From positions 46,244,402-46,308,401 of the forward strand of contig NC_079134.1 in NCBI RefSeq assembly GCF_945859705.1: 64,000 nucleotides of DNA, given 5' to 3'. Source of the DNA: Episyrphus balteatus. Its lineage: Eukaryota; Arthropoda; Insecta; Diptera; Syrphidae. A model generated the notes under the pieces. The model worked only from the letters and a program-made list of their open reading frames with translations, did no database searches and was not told the DNA's origin. Below, one piece after another: positions 15,301-28,400 of the stretch (position 1 is the stretch's first letter; every line of letters begins with the position of its first letter). Made by a program: the position numbers and the translations under genes.

Positions 15301-16439
15301 TTTGCTTTTTTTTTTAAACCTTTTACGAGTGACTTTATAGGTACGAAAGTGCCTACTTTTATTTTATTGATAATATTATCGTTTTCAAAAAAACTCCTAA
15401 ACTGATACCAATATAGTCACATCCGGACCCTTTAAATAGAGTCAGCACATTCTTAATTCTTATGCTTCTCATAAGAATGCTTTTAATAAGAATCTTATCT
15501 ATCTTTAAATTCGCAGAATGCAATGCAGCACTTTTAGCTGCAATGCATTCTCGCCCACAACTTGCTGCTTGCTTCTCTTTTAAGATACCTATTGACACCA
15601 GTTGTGTTTTGATCGTCAGAAGTTGAAGTTACAATATTTATTACAAATTGAAATAATAAAATATCATTTTAAGAAAAGCAAATAAATACATTTGTTTAAA
15701 TCAACCACGGCACCCACGATCACTGGCGACGAGGATTAAAAAAAAAAATATAAAGAAAAACAACAAAACCACACTCAAACAACAACAACAAAAATTTGTG
15801 CCCAAAATCGAAATCCCAATTTGAAGAAGTGACAAAGAATTATTGCCAAGCGATGGATGAGCTCAAAAGATGTAATTCAACACGAAATAGGATTGAAAAT
15901 GCAGGAAATGGTGATTATTATTATTAAACATTATATTTTAACTAAACATAGCTGTGCCAAAAAGAATTGAAAAGAAAGAAAAATAAATAAAATAAAAAAA
16001 AAAGTCTATGCCATCTACCTAGTGTATAAAATTTGATGAGCAATTCATTAATGTGTTTTCCCAAATGAAGTGAAAAAAAAAAAAAAACAGAACTATAATT
16101 TTTGTTGTTACAATTCTTATTTTAGTATTTTATAACGAAATATAAGTGAATTTCATAAATACCTGATCATAAAATAAATGGTCTATTTGAAAAAGAAGGC
16201 GACAAAGTTTCCAATCCAAAATTGTAAGACAAAAAAGCAAACCCTATTTAAATATTGACAGAGATACATAGTGCAAGAAGAAAAAAAATAATATAGCTAG
16301 CTAAGCTGTTTTGAAATCAAATGACTCCAGTGAATTTTTAAATTGTCTTTTAGTGTATGTTTTTGTTAATACATATAAACAAAAATTATTCATTATTCAA
16401 AATATAATCATAAATTTTTTTTTTCTCCACATTATTATA

Positions 16440-16481
<42 letters not shown>

Positions 16482-19400
16482 TAATTCAGTAGAAAATATG
16501 AATTTAATTCTTAATTGTATTAAGAACATACAAGACTTTGACGGAACTGACAAAAACCATTTAGTGGACTTTCTACAGCAGGTTGACTATTTAGTTCCTA
16601 CGATTGACAGCTTTGACGACAACAACAAAAAAGTTCTAATAGGTTTCCTTAAAAATAAATGCGTTGGACGCACACGTCCAGTTCTCCAAAGACACGGCTT
16701 GATAGAAAGCTGGAAAAGAATCAAAGAAATTTTGCTTGAGAATTTCGGTGAAAAAGAAAATAGTTTCACCTTAATAGACAAATTGAAAATGTGTAGAGTA
16801 GACTCTACTATTGAAAAGTATTTTTATGAAATAAACAAAATTACCAGTAGAATACATATTCGTATTCTATCACATGGTGACACAAACTACACAACTGATG
16901 AGGTAAACAGGATAGCTCTGAAAGTTTTTAGAGAGAACCTTCCAGAGCCTACTAAAACTTTAATTTTTAGTAGAAACCCAAGTAACTTAGACGCCGCTTA
17001 CAAAATAATTCTAGAAGCGCGTCACCAAAGTTATACGATTCTTGGTCCTGTTATCAAAAATAATTTAAATTTGAATCAAAATCAATCAACAGGAAATCCA
17101 TACAGAGGTAGGAACAATCAAAACTCTTTTGTATACCAAAGAGGTACTAATACGTTTAGAAACAGAAATAATCAAAACTTTAATGAGAATCAGGAATCAG
17201 GTAACACATATAGAAATATTAATAAGAATAATCAAAACTTAAACGAAAACCAAGTATCAGGAAATACTTACAGAAACATAAATAGAAATCATCAAAACCC
17301 TTTTGATAATTATGGGTCAGGAAATACGCGTACTAGTAGAAATTATCAGAATTTTAACGTCAACCAGCAAAATGGAAACCCCTTCAGAAATAATTCCAAT
17401 TTGAACCAAAATCAGGGAACAGGAAATGGCTACAGAAGTAGAAATCAACAAAACAGTGGTGCACGATCTACAGAACCAATGGAATTGGGAAATTTTTTAA
17501 TGGAGAGCCCAAACACCTTCCCTATATAATAATTAATACTAAAATTAGAAAACTTTACTTTATTGTTGATACAGGCGCAGAAGTCAGTGTCATTAAACCT
17601 CAGATATGTCATCCAAAATGGAAAAAACAAGTTCACATACCAGTGAGATCGATCGGAGATAGTTTTGTTTTAAATACAATGTGTTCAATTCCAGTTTTCA
17701 AGGAATTCAATGAAAACGAAGATGTTTTTTGCGAGTTTCTAGAACACGATCTCAAAAATAACTACGATGGAATAATAGGTAATAATATTCTTAAAAGATT
17801 TAATGCAATTGTAGATTACCCTAAACAGCAGTTAATATTGAATAAAGCAGTGCTTAAGTTGTATTTCGATAAACAAGAAGAAATTTATGACAATCTTGCA
17901 TATAATAATGAAAATGTAGTAGAAATTAATTTTAATAATGAGGTGGGAATCAATAACAATATAGGTGAATTTATTGAAAGCGAGCATTTAAGTGAACATG
18001 AGAAAGGTTTACTTTACGGTGTTTTGAAGAAATTTAAAAGAACATTTTACAATGAAAATGATGACTTATCGTTTACAAATGAAGTAAAGCATCACATACA
18101 TACAAAACATGAATTACCAGTTTATTCAAAACTATACCGTTATCCGGAAGTACATAGAGATGAGGTTGATAGACAAATTGAAGAAATGCTTAAGCAGGGT
18201 ATAATAAGGGAGTCTAATAGTCCTTTCAATAGTCCAATATGGGTAGTTCCCAAAAAAGAAGACCTTTCAGGTAAAAAACAGTGGCGCATAGTTATCGATT
18301 ACCGAAAACTAAATGAGATAACAATAGAAGACCGACAGCCTATGCCAAATATCGAAGAGATATTTGATAAATTAGGTCGATGTCAGTATTTTACAACGCT
18401 GGATCTCGCTAAGGGATTTCATCAAATTGAAATGCATCATAGCGACATTCATAAGACCGCGTTTTCCACATCCAATGGTCACTACGAATTTCTTCGTATG
18501 CCATTTGGATTGCGTAATGCACCTGCCACATTTCAAAGACTGATTAACAATGTATTAAAAGAATATATTGGCAAAATTTGTCTTGTTTACCTGGATGACA
18601 TTTTGATTTTTTCAACTAGTATTGAAAAACACATGGAATCACTATCCAAAATTTTGAAACGATTAAGAGAGGCTAATCTAAAAATTCAATTGAATAAATG
18701 TCAGTTTATGAAAAAAGAAACCGCATTTTTAGGTCACGTGGTTACACCTGACGGCATTAAAACTAATCCTAAAAAAGTTGAAGCTATAGACAAAATACCA
18801 CTCCCGAGTAATCAGAAAGAAATTAAAAGTTTTCTTGGCATCACAGGTTATTACAGACGGTTTATTAAAGATTACTCTAAAGTTGCTCATCACCTTGTTA
18901 AGTACTTGAAAAAGAATACCAAAGTCAATAAAAAAGACAAAAAATTCATAGCTGCGTTTCATAAGCTTAAAGAACTAATTAAAAATGATCCAATTTTAGT
19001 ACACCCTGACTTCAAAAAGAAGTTCACATTAGTAACAGACGCCAGCAACTATGCGTTAGGGGCAGTCTTAACCCAAGATAATAAGGCTATAAGTTTCGCA
19101 AGTCGATCTCTGAATGATCACGAAAAAAAATATAGTACAATAGAGAAAGAGCTTTTGGCCATTGTTTGGGCAACCAAACATTTCAGGCCTTACTTATATG
19201 GAAGAAGTTTTGTGGTCAAAACTGATCACAAACCATTAGTTTGGTTAAATTCCTTAAAAGAGCCCAACATGAAATTACAACGTTGGAAAATAAAATTAAA
19301 TGAGTTTGACTTCATAATAGAGTATATTAAAGGCAAAGAAAATGTAGTAGCCGACGGGCTAAGCAGAATAAACTATGAAAAGATCGACAATGCAGATGAA

Positions 19401-22400
19401 GTTTTAATAAATCTCAACGAGATCTTTGATGACGAAATTGACACCGTGCACAGTGCAGACACTGACAGTGCCGATTTTATATCTATTACTGAAAAACCAC
19501 TGAATATTTTTAAATACCAATTCGTATTAAAAAAATCAATAAGGGAATCCACGACAAAAAAAATCATTTTTAAAAAGAAAATACGAACCACGTTGTATAT
19601 AAATTCTGAAAGCAATTTATTAGAATTAATGAGAAATCAATTACCCGAAAAAGGTTTAATAGTTGTATTTTGTGAGGATAATGAATTGTTTTTGACTTTT
19701 CAAAACAATTACGTAAAATATTTTTCAAAGAATAAAAATCTCAAAGTAATGAAAACTAGTAAAGTATTGGAAGATTTAACCGATAAAGAAAAATTGTTGA
19801 AAATCATTGAATATGAACATTTGAAAAATAATCATAGGGGGATTAGCGAAATATTCTTAGAAATGAAAGCTAACTACTATTATCCAAACCTTCAAAAAGA
19901 AATTCAAAAATTCATAAATAATTGTAACATATGTAACTCAGCTAAATTTGACAGAATGCCTATAAAACATAAATTTAATATAACAGATACCCCTACAAGA
20001 CATAACGATATTGTTCACGTAGATATATGGTTTCCTATGCGAAATGTCATGTATTTGACAACAATTGATAAACTCACCAAATATGCTACGGCTGACCTTT
20101 TAGAAGACAGAACATGGATTTCAATTACAAAAGCACTTAAAACCCGAATGCAATATTTGGGAAAGCCAAAACTTATCGTTACTGATAACGAACTAGACAC
20201 AGTTTCAATAAGACAATTTTTAACTTCATATGACATTCAACTTCATGTCACAACTCCTTATTTGAAAACTGGCAATGCTGACATAGAACGCTTGCATTCA
20301 ACATTTAATGAACACATAAGACTGTTTAATGCTGATCCTTGCAACGAAGATAGTCTTGATGAAAAAGTTTTTAAAGCTGTTGTTTTATACAACAATACAA
20401 TTCATACAAGTACGAAAATGAGGCCAATAGACTTTATAAACAATATTATTTCAGAGGAAGAAATTACCAGTGGCGTATCCAGAAAAAATTTTGGAGGGGG
20501 CTGGAAAATTTTTCAAAAATTTTTAGAGGGTAAATGTGGGAAAAAATTTTCATTTCTTTTTATTAGTCTTTGATCGAGAGTTAAACGCTGTGCTGCGGTA
20601 CTGAAAGTTGTATAGTAGCATTATACTGCTCTCGACAGATTCGTACTACTTTCTCCTCCTTTCACATTCAGAGTACCTAGTGGTTTTTCAAAGTTCTTGT
20701 GTCCCAAACATTTTACATAAACAGCAAGAAGTTGTGTCATCCTTAAAAAAAAAGCACTTCATTTCGTTCGAACTTTGTCATGGGCTGAATCCAAAACTGT
20801 TAACAGATTTATTCCTATCACGTCAAGAGTTTTTGAGCTAGACTCATCAATATTTTCGTTAATTACGCCCATGTTCCACAATTCGAACGAAAGTGAATTC
20901 AAATCACTTTTCAATTTCACGTGAAATGAAATATCAATATTCTTCACTTCGATCGAATTCGAAAACTTCGAAATTGCTTCTAACTGTCAAAACTGAAGGA
21001 TCTTCCGTTTTTATTTTGTTTCTAAAGTGAAATTACTGCAATTGCAGATTCATTGAAAAAGGCCCCCAAATTCACGAACAGTAACATAGTGAATTGAATT
21101 CGATCAGAAAATCTAAATGAGTGAAGAAATGCAGAACACCTATTTCACTTTCGGCAAGTGAATACGCAAAAAGTGAAATGCAGAACGTGAAAGTCTGAAA
21201 AACCAATTTTGAATGAAATTCTTTTTGATGTTTAATCCGAAATATATATGTTTTTTCGTAATATGCAATCTCAAAACGCCGTATTTGATCGTCTTAAGTA
21301 TATTTACTTTTTTTTAATAATATTTTTCTCAAAGATATTGGAAATAGAAATTTTTGATATCTCAAAATCTAAGTGGCAAACAGGTTTCTTTAAGAAAATT
21401 GCAGTTTGCGCTTCCGATTTGGATTAAAACAGCAACAGCAATCCAAATCGGAAGCGCAAACTGCAATTTTCTTAAAGAAACCTGTTTGCCACTTAGATTT
21501 TGAGATATCAAAAATTTCTATTTCCAATATCTTTGAGAAAAATATTATTAAAAAAAAAGTAAATATACTTAAGACGATCAAATACGGCGTTTTGAGATTG
21601 CATAAGAAGTTTTGCAATAATTTAACGAGGATGTAATTGGAAGTCAAAATACTAAAAAATGATAGGTATAAAGAATTCTGAATTGGACTAAAATCCGAAA
21701 AACAAAAATTATCCCAACCCTCATAGTCAGCTTAGGCTCTTACTCAAACAAACCCAAACAACCGTTTCAGAATTTGGAGGGGGCTCGAGCATCTGTGCTG
21801 CCTCTTAATCTCTAAGATTTACGAACAAGTTTCAGTTAATCATGTACATTATGATGAAATCAGCTAAATACAAACATGATCTTGAATTCTTGGGGGGGGC
21901 TTGAGCCCCCTGAGCCCCCCCCTCAATACGCCACTGGAAATTACCTCATTGTCTAAGTTATTACATGCAAATAAAACAAATAAAATAAATAAGTTGAACG
22001 AAAACAGAGAAACTGTTACTAATTTTGAAAATGAATTCGTTAGAAATAATAGAATAGGGAAGTCAAATCCTAAGTATATAAATATAAAAAACTATAAACA
22101 AGCAGGAAATCATTTGATATCTGACAAACATCCAAAAAAATCTTATAAGAACCAAGTCAAACGCAAAACTAAATTCCAAAATTATCATTACAGACAAAAT
22201 GATGACGTTGGCAATTCTAATGCTGTTAGTTCCTCTAATCAGCGGACAACGAATTGACATTACCCCAATTCATAATGACAATGGGTATACCATTGTCAGA
22301 TTCGAAGAAACTAAAATAATTGATCATTACAATAAGTTTTTACACATTGTAAACATATCAAAATATTTAGAGGCGACAGAAGCAATTGAAACAAGCTTTA

Positions 22401-25400
22401 AATCCCTTAAAACAAGTAATTCAGTAATGGAAATCGGAATGACAATTATTGAAAAAGAAATAATTTCAATAAAACAAGAACTGTATTGCTTTAGAAACTA
22501 CATGAAAACTACACGCCAAAAGCGAGGTTTAATAAATATTTGGGGTAACGGTATGAAATTGTTAGCAGGAACTATGGACAGTGAAGACTCTAAGGAAATA
22601 TATTCGTTTATGGAAAATGTAGAAAAGAATATGAAACAATTAACTGACGAAACGAACAAGCAAGTTGAAATAAATAATAATATGATTCAGAATTTTGAAA
22701 CCATCAGAAAGCATATCATAGAAAACGATGTGAAAATGAATCAATTTTATAAAAACATTTCGACTTTGACAGAAGACATTCTTTTTAAGACGGACAAAAA
22801 CTCTTTGATCCTACAGCTTTACATGTACTCATGTAATTTAAAAAATGAAATCTCTAAAATTAAAGACAATATTTTGTTATCAAAAATAAACTTACTAGAA
22901 CACGATATGTTTAATATTGATGAAATGAGAGATTATAACATAACTATTGAAATGTTACCACTTATAAAAACTGCTGTGCTATTGAAAAATAATCTTATAA
23001 TATTCGTTGTATCAATTCCGATATTTTGCAAAGAAAAATTTTATAATTCAGCCATTATACCTATTCCAAACCTAGATTCAATGGAAATTGAATTTGATAT
23101 AACATTTGTAATCATAAATGAGATGAAAATTTACCTCTCAAATACAGAAAATCTTTTAAAAAATAATTTAATTCCATTTCCGAACAAATGTATAAGAAAT
23201 CTTTTAAATGAAAATAATGTTTGTAACTATAAAAGTAACAAAGAAACTTCAATAACAAAAATTAACGAACACACCATTGTAACTAAAAATCTGGAAGTCA
23301 TTGAAATTGATCAAGACTGCATTGATCAAAAAATTGTCATTAAAAATCACAATATTATTAGTATTGAAAACTGTACAGTAAAATTAAAAGAATTCGAAAT
23401 AAGTGTAAAACAGAAAACTTATTATGAAACTTTTGTAATACCGCATTTTATAACCAATACAAGTAAAATATTTAGTAACTTTACATTATCTGATTTAAAT
23501 TTAAGGAATATTGAAAATAGAAAATATATAAAATATGTTGAAAATAACTACAAGGTAACTTCAAGTTTAACTTTTGTATTAATTATGTTAATTATAATTA
23601 CAATTTAATTATATTTTAAATGTAAATCTAAAGGAAAAGCAAGCAATACTATTGAATTAAAAATTAATCCTTGTTCAACGGAGACCGTTGAATCTATGGG
23701 GGGAGGAGTCACATCCGGACCCTTTAAATAGAGTCAGCACATTCTTAATTCTTATGCTTCTCATAAGAATGCTTTTAATAAGAATCTTATCTATCTTTAA
23801 ATTCGCAGAATGCAATGCAGCACTTTTAGCTGCAATGCATTCTCGCCCACAACTTGCTGCTTGCTTCTCTTTTAAGATACCTATTGACACCAGTTGTGTT
23901 TTGATCGTCAGAAGTTGAAGTTACAATATTTATTACAAATTGAAATAATAAAATATCATTTTAAGAAAAGCAAATAAATACATTTGTTTAAATCAACCAC
24001 GGCACCCACGATCACTATATCATCTTTTTAGAACCTTATTTCTTAAACAGGGTGTTTCAGGTACTAAAGACTGACGATATGTCAGTCAGACACGCACCAA
24101 CTGCGTTTATACTTTTTGTATAGATTTGAGCCCAGAAAACTCGAAAATCTTATCTAAAAAAATATTTATGGATAGGTATTCGAGATATGATTTTTCAAAG
24201 TTTTTTGTTGTTGTTCTTCCCAGCATACTTAGTATTCGGGCTTTATCTTGAGTAATAAACGACTATAATCAAAACAGAAAAGTCGGAGCCTGAAAGCTGA
24301 GTAAATAAGCAAGAAACACTAGAACATTTTTTCTGGGTCACTCCAGATAATTTTTTTCAAAATCTATGGATAAAATATACAGATATGAGTATTTTTGGTT
24401 CAAAAAGACCAAAAACAGTAGATTTTGAAAGTCCATATTTTATCCAATTTTCGCCGTATTCAATTTTTGTGACCATTATGTAAATAAAGTATCTTCTTTT
24501 CTACTTTACATGTTCAATATCTTTAAATGCTCAAAGGATAAAAATAGACCATTTAGTAAAAACATCAAGAATTTGTTTTTTTACTTGGTAAAAATTTTCA
24601 AATTCAGCTTACTTTTCATGTTAAAAAAAAAAAAAACTCAAAAAGTAACAGAAAAAGTTGAAAATATTGATCGTTACAAAAATGGTCATACCTTTATAAT
24701 TTATCCATAGATTTTGAAGAAAATTATTTTTTTATCTTTGACAGAAAGTGTACTTTATACATGAAAAATTTAAAACTATGAGCATTCGAAAGATTTTGAT
24801 TTTTTCTTTCGACAATAAAGTTTTTTTTGCAAAAATTTCCTTTAAAAAATCGATTTTTTAAGAAAATAGAAGACCCTATGTACTTTAGAAGCCTTAAGCT
24901 CAGGATTTAATGAAGAAAGCTCGAAAAATCCATAAGGAACTCACAATTCAATTTCTATAGATAATGGGCTTATTTCCTGGAGAGTGATATCAATGAACCT
25001 TGTACTTTAATACCTGCTTCTTGCATGAGCTTATATATTAATCCTAATTACCTAATGGACTGGTTATCAATAGCATTTCTTATTTCCGGTCCAAAAAATA
25101 GCAAAAATGTGATGATTACAACAATCTTATTCCTTCTTATCAATAATTCAGAAGAAAGAAATACCAATTTCATTTGATACATTTGAACTTCTCAAAGTCT
25201 GAGGCCTTTTTCAAACGACAGCATCCAGCTTAAGCTATTATTTTACCTATAAACAACAACTAGTCTCCAAAGTCAACAAAAGAAAAGTCTCCAAACAGAT
25301 GAATCAATAAAATGAATTTCTCAAATGAACTCAAATTACAAATAAAAGGTCTTGCGCAGAGCATGAAACAAAAAAAATCAGCTGTGATGTGAGCTCTTTG

Positions 25401-28400
25401 TTAGTGTGAGCAATCGCAGAAAATTTACTCAAAAAAAAAGAATGAGAAATAAACATAAACAAAACAAAAAGATAAACAAAACATGTGGAATTGTAGATAC
25501 ATTATCTATAGAGATAAAAAAAGATAAACTGGAAAGCAACATGTTGCAGGAAAAAATTAACAAACTTAAATAATGGATATTGGAATAGTATATTTTACTT
25601 CCATTCTCGGTGCAAATGTACTTAAAATGAACTCCCCTTTTTTACATTGCATGTGTTTTTCTCTTCTTGAGGTCATGCTCTACTGAAGCTGGCTGACGCA
25701 GCAGCATGTACCCTCTGCGCCCGAAAACACGAACCACGAACCAGCAAGAAGTAGTATCGACACATGTGGATGGGATTGTAGGAATCATGAATTTCAAGGA
25801 AAAGAAAAAGAGCATCTGAACGAAAAATAAACAAAATGTATAAATTAGCGACTTCCGAGGTGAAGACATGCGAACGGGAGACACTGACATAGGTTCAGGT
25901 TCTTGAGATTTTCTTTATATTCTTTATACATACAGATACTCAGACGTTTAGTTTTTGTTGATTCTTTATAGATTGGTTTGTCGATGAAGTTTTTCTTATA
26001 GGTTTGTACGCGGGTTGTCGATTAAGAATTTTAACCAATTTTATGATGCGATTGGTGGGCTTTTAAAGTGCATACGATATACCGGTTTTTTTCTGGCGGT
26101 TTTCTGGGACATGGCCAAGTGCAACCTGCAACGGGTAGTGGAGTCGTTTTAATGTATACTGCATGATTCAGTGGCAAGTACTTTGTTCAGAACGTCGAAG
26201 TATCAGTTAAAGTATTCTATTTTTTAATGCTGGATATTTATACACTCTATACAAAGTAGATATCCAGCCCTTACTATGGGAGATAGGTAAGTACCTACTG
26301 TTAATTTCGCCCCAAAATTAACTTTTCTTATAACACTGGTCAACAAGGTTTTTGTTACAGACACCAAGATATACTTTTCTATAGGTTTTTTGGGTGCTGA
26401 GCTTGAATCCGAAGTCAGAAAAATTCTACCACATCACGTTTTTGAGATAATCCCGTTAGAAAATCGAAAATGCCGCTTTTTTACCAGTTTTCGAGATTTT
26501 TTCTTAGCATTTGGTTATTTGTTTTAAATAAATTTGTAACGGTTTCTAATAGAACTAAATCTTGTCTTTCAAAATCCGTTTGAATCTTTTAAAAATCTCT
26601 TATCTTCTTTGAGAAATCTGAAATTGAAATCAACGTGTTTGGTATATCTCATGTTTATTTACTTTTAATTGCGAATCTCGAAAAGTTCTTTGCCAATCGC
26701 TTTCAAATTTTGACACAACGTTCCATTTAGAATCTTGCAAGTTTTTAAATTTGCGAAGGTGGTTAATAGCAGTGAAATACATCAAAGCGTGACCGTGTCA
26801 GATACTTATACTAAATAATTACTAGTGAGAAAAATATAATTTTTTTCTTGTTAAAAACAAGATAAGAACTTACTGGAATGTAAATGAAACGTTGTGTCAA
26901 AATTTGAAAGCGATTGGCAAAGAACATTTTGAGATATACTATTAAAAGCAAATAAATATGAGATATACCAAACACGTTGATTTCAATTTCAGATTTCTCA
27001 AAGAAGATAAGAGATTTTTAAAAGATTCAAACGGATTTTGAAAGACAAGATTTAGTTCTATTAGAAACCGTTACAAATTTATTTAAAACAAATAACCAAA
27101 AGCTAAGAAAAAATCTCGAAAACTGGTAAAAAAGCGGCATTTTCGATTTTCTAACGGGATTATCTCAAAAACGTGATGTGGTAGAATTTTTTTGACTTCG
27201 GATTTGAGCTCAGCACACCAAAATCCTATAGAAAAGTATACCTTGGTTTCTGTAACAAAAAAAAGTTTAATTTTGTTGACCAGTGTAATCGAATGTTTTA
27301 GAATAACAAAGATAAAACTTATAAAACGTAGACTGTGCCGTTTTGTTTGCCGAGATTGTTAGCCAAGTGAAAACATATCAAACCAATTTGATCTAATATA
27401 AAGTTTCTAAAATCTTTAAGTTTTTTTTTTGTGATAGGTACCTATAACACAAACCAAACCAAAATTTTCTTTTAAGTGATAGAATAGGTTCAATTTGAAG
27501 AGACAGTTAAATTTTCCTACTTTCCGAAAGTAAATTAATTGAGTTGGTGTTAACGCTTCATTGTATTTTGGCTGCTTTATATTAATTTATATAAAAAAAA
27601 AAAAAAAAATTCGTTTTTCAAACATCTGAAATCAAATTGAGCTCCAAATCAAGTATGCAATTAGTAGGGGAGCCCAGGAAGGGATTTCGCGCGTTACTCG
27701 AGCGCGTCAGAAAATCATATGGGGAGAAAGCTTGTTACTCAGTAATGTACTCCTACCAAATATAAAAGCTTGATACAGTGGTCTGCGTTGTAGGCAGCCC
27801 GTCAGATTAGTAAAAAAAAAAAATCGATCCTCGGAAATACTCGAGCGCGTCAGATTAAGAAATGGTAGGTTAAGTTCATCCAGAAAAGTGTATATTTCAA
27901 TAATCTGACAATTTGAGCGTGGCATAAGAAAATGGGAGAGGCACAAAGTTGTAAAAAAAAACGTCACCTCGAAATACTCGAGCGCGATTTTTTTTTTTTT
28001 TATTCTGAATGGAATTTTATCAGGAACACGAAAAACATATAATCTGACGGTTTTCATGGGGCAATATAGCCAACATTTTCGATAAAGCATGAACGTACAG
28101 TAAAAAAAAATACAATTTTTTGGTTCGTGTTGCTGAGTTTTTAACGTTTTTGTCGAAATATCTTAATTTTTTTTGTCTTATTTACTTACACTTATTATGT
28201 GGATACGGATTGACTTAAAAAAATCTAAAGAATTCATTGAATTGGATAAAAAATAACGTGTCAAAGGGAATAAGCCCCAAAAGACGTTTTATATGGAATT
28301 TACTATCGGAGAATATCCAGTCCGGTCCAACACTCAAATTTTTTTATCGAGGTATAACGTGACATTCTTAACTTTATAGCAAAAGCCCCATCTTTAATAA

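Larger units (their letters stand above)
17499..22257 (+). pseudogene. pol: Errantivirus Pol, interrupted by a hAT insertion
   Basis: Open in the -1 frame from 17499 to the insertion at 20468, where foreign sequence adds a false C-terminus ending at 20573. The original frame resumes at 21945 and ends at 22257. Insert plus one duplication (1477 bp) accounts exactly for the frame change. Visible: protease DTGAEVSVI (DTG at 17568), RT with YLDD at 18588, RNase H with TDAS at 19035 and DHKPL, integrase zinc region HLKNNH...CNIC (about 19819-19945) and catalytic D (20022), D (20184), E (20286). Only 33 residues lie between the second D and E, against 35 usually; alignment to ZAM/tom-type integrases would show if that is normal. 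The insertion removes the integrase C-terminal region, so this copy should be unable to integrate by itself. Confidence 0.9.
15415..24016 (+). mobile_element. Env-bearing errantivirus-like LTR retrotransposon (endogenous retrovirus), 8602 bp with nested hAT insertion
   Basis: Complete Ty3/gypsy-type provirus in the plus orientation, antisense to and inside the 41-kb intron of the transporter gene. The order is 5' LTR, tRNA-Ser-like primer site, 750-nt leader, gag, -1 frameshift, pol (protease, RT, RNase H, integrase), env, polypurine tract, 3' LTR. LTRs begin AGTCAC and end CACT. Without the 1469-bp nested insertion the provirus would be about 7.1 kb, a usual errantivirus length. The two LTRs read as identical over 310 bp, so integration is recent. 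gag and env are open; pol is interrupted. Some errantiviruses can be infectious through env; whether this family is cannot be told from sequence. Confidence 0.95.

Noticed and set aside
16444..16476. N-terminal extension of Gag with a lysine run
   Set aside because: It starts at TTG and only translates the A tract; the first ATG is at 16477.
19373..19615. Minus-strand open frames inside pol
   Set aside because: Antisense shadows of an intact reverse-transcriptase/RNase H coding region.
21390..21647. Open frames on both strands at the hairpin
   Set aside because: They mirror each other because of the palindrome and lack any domain.
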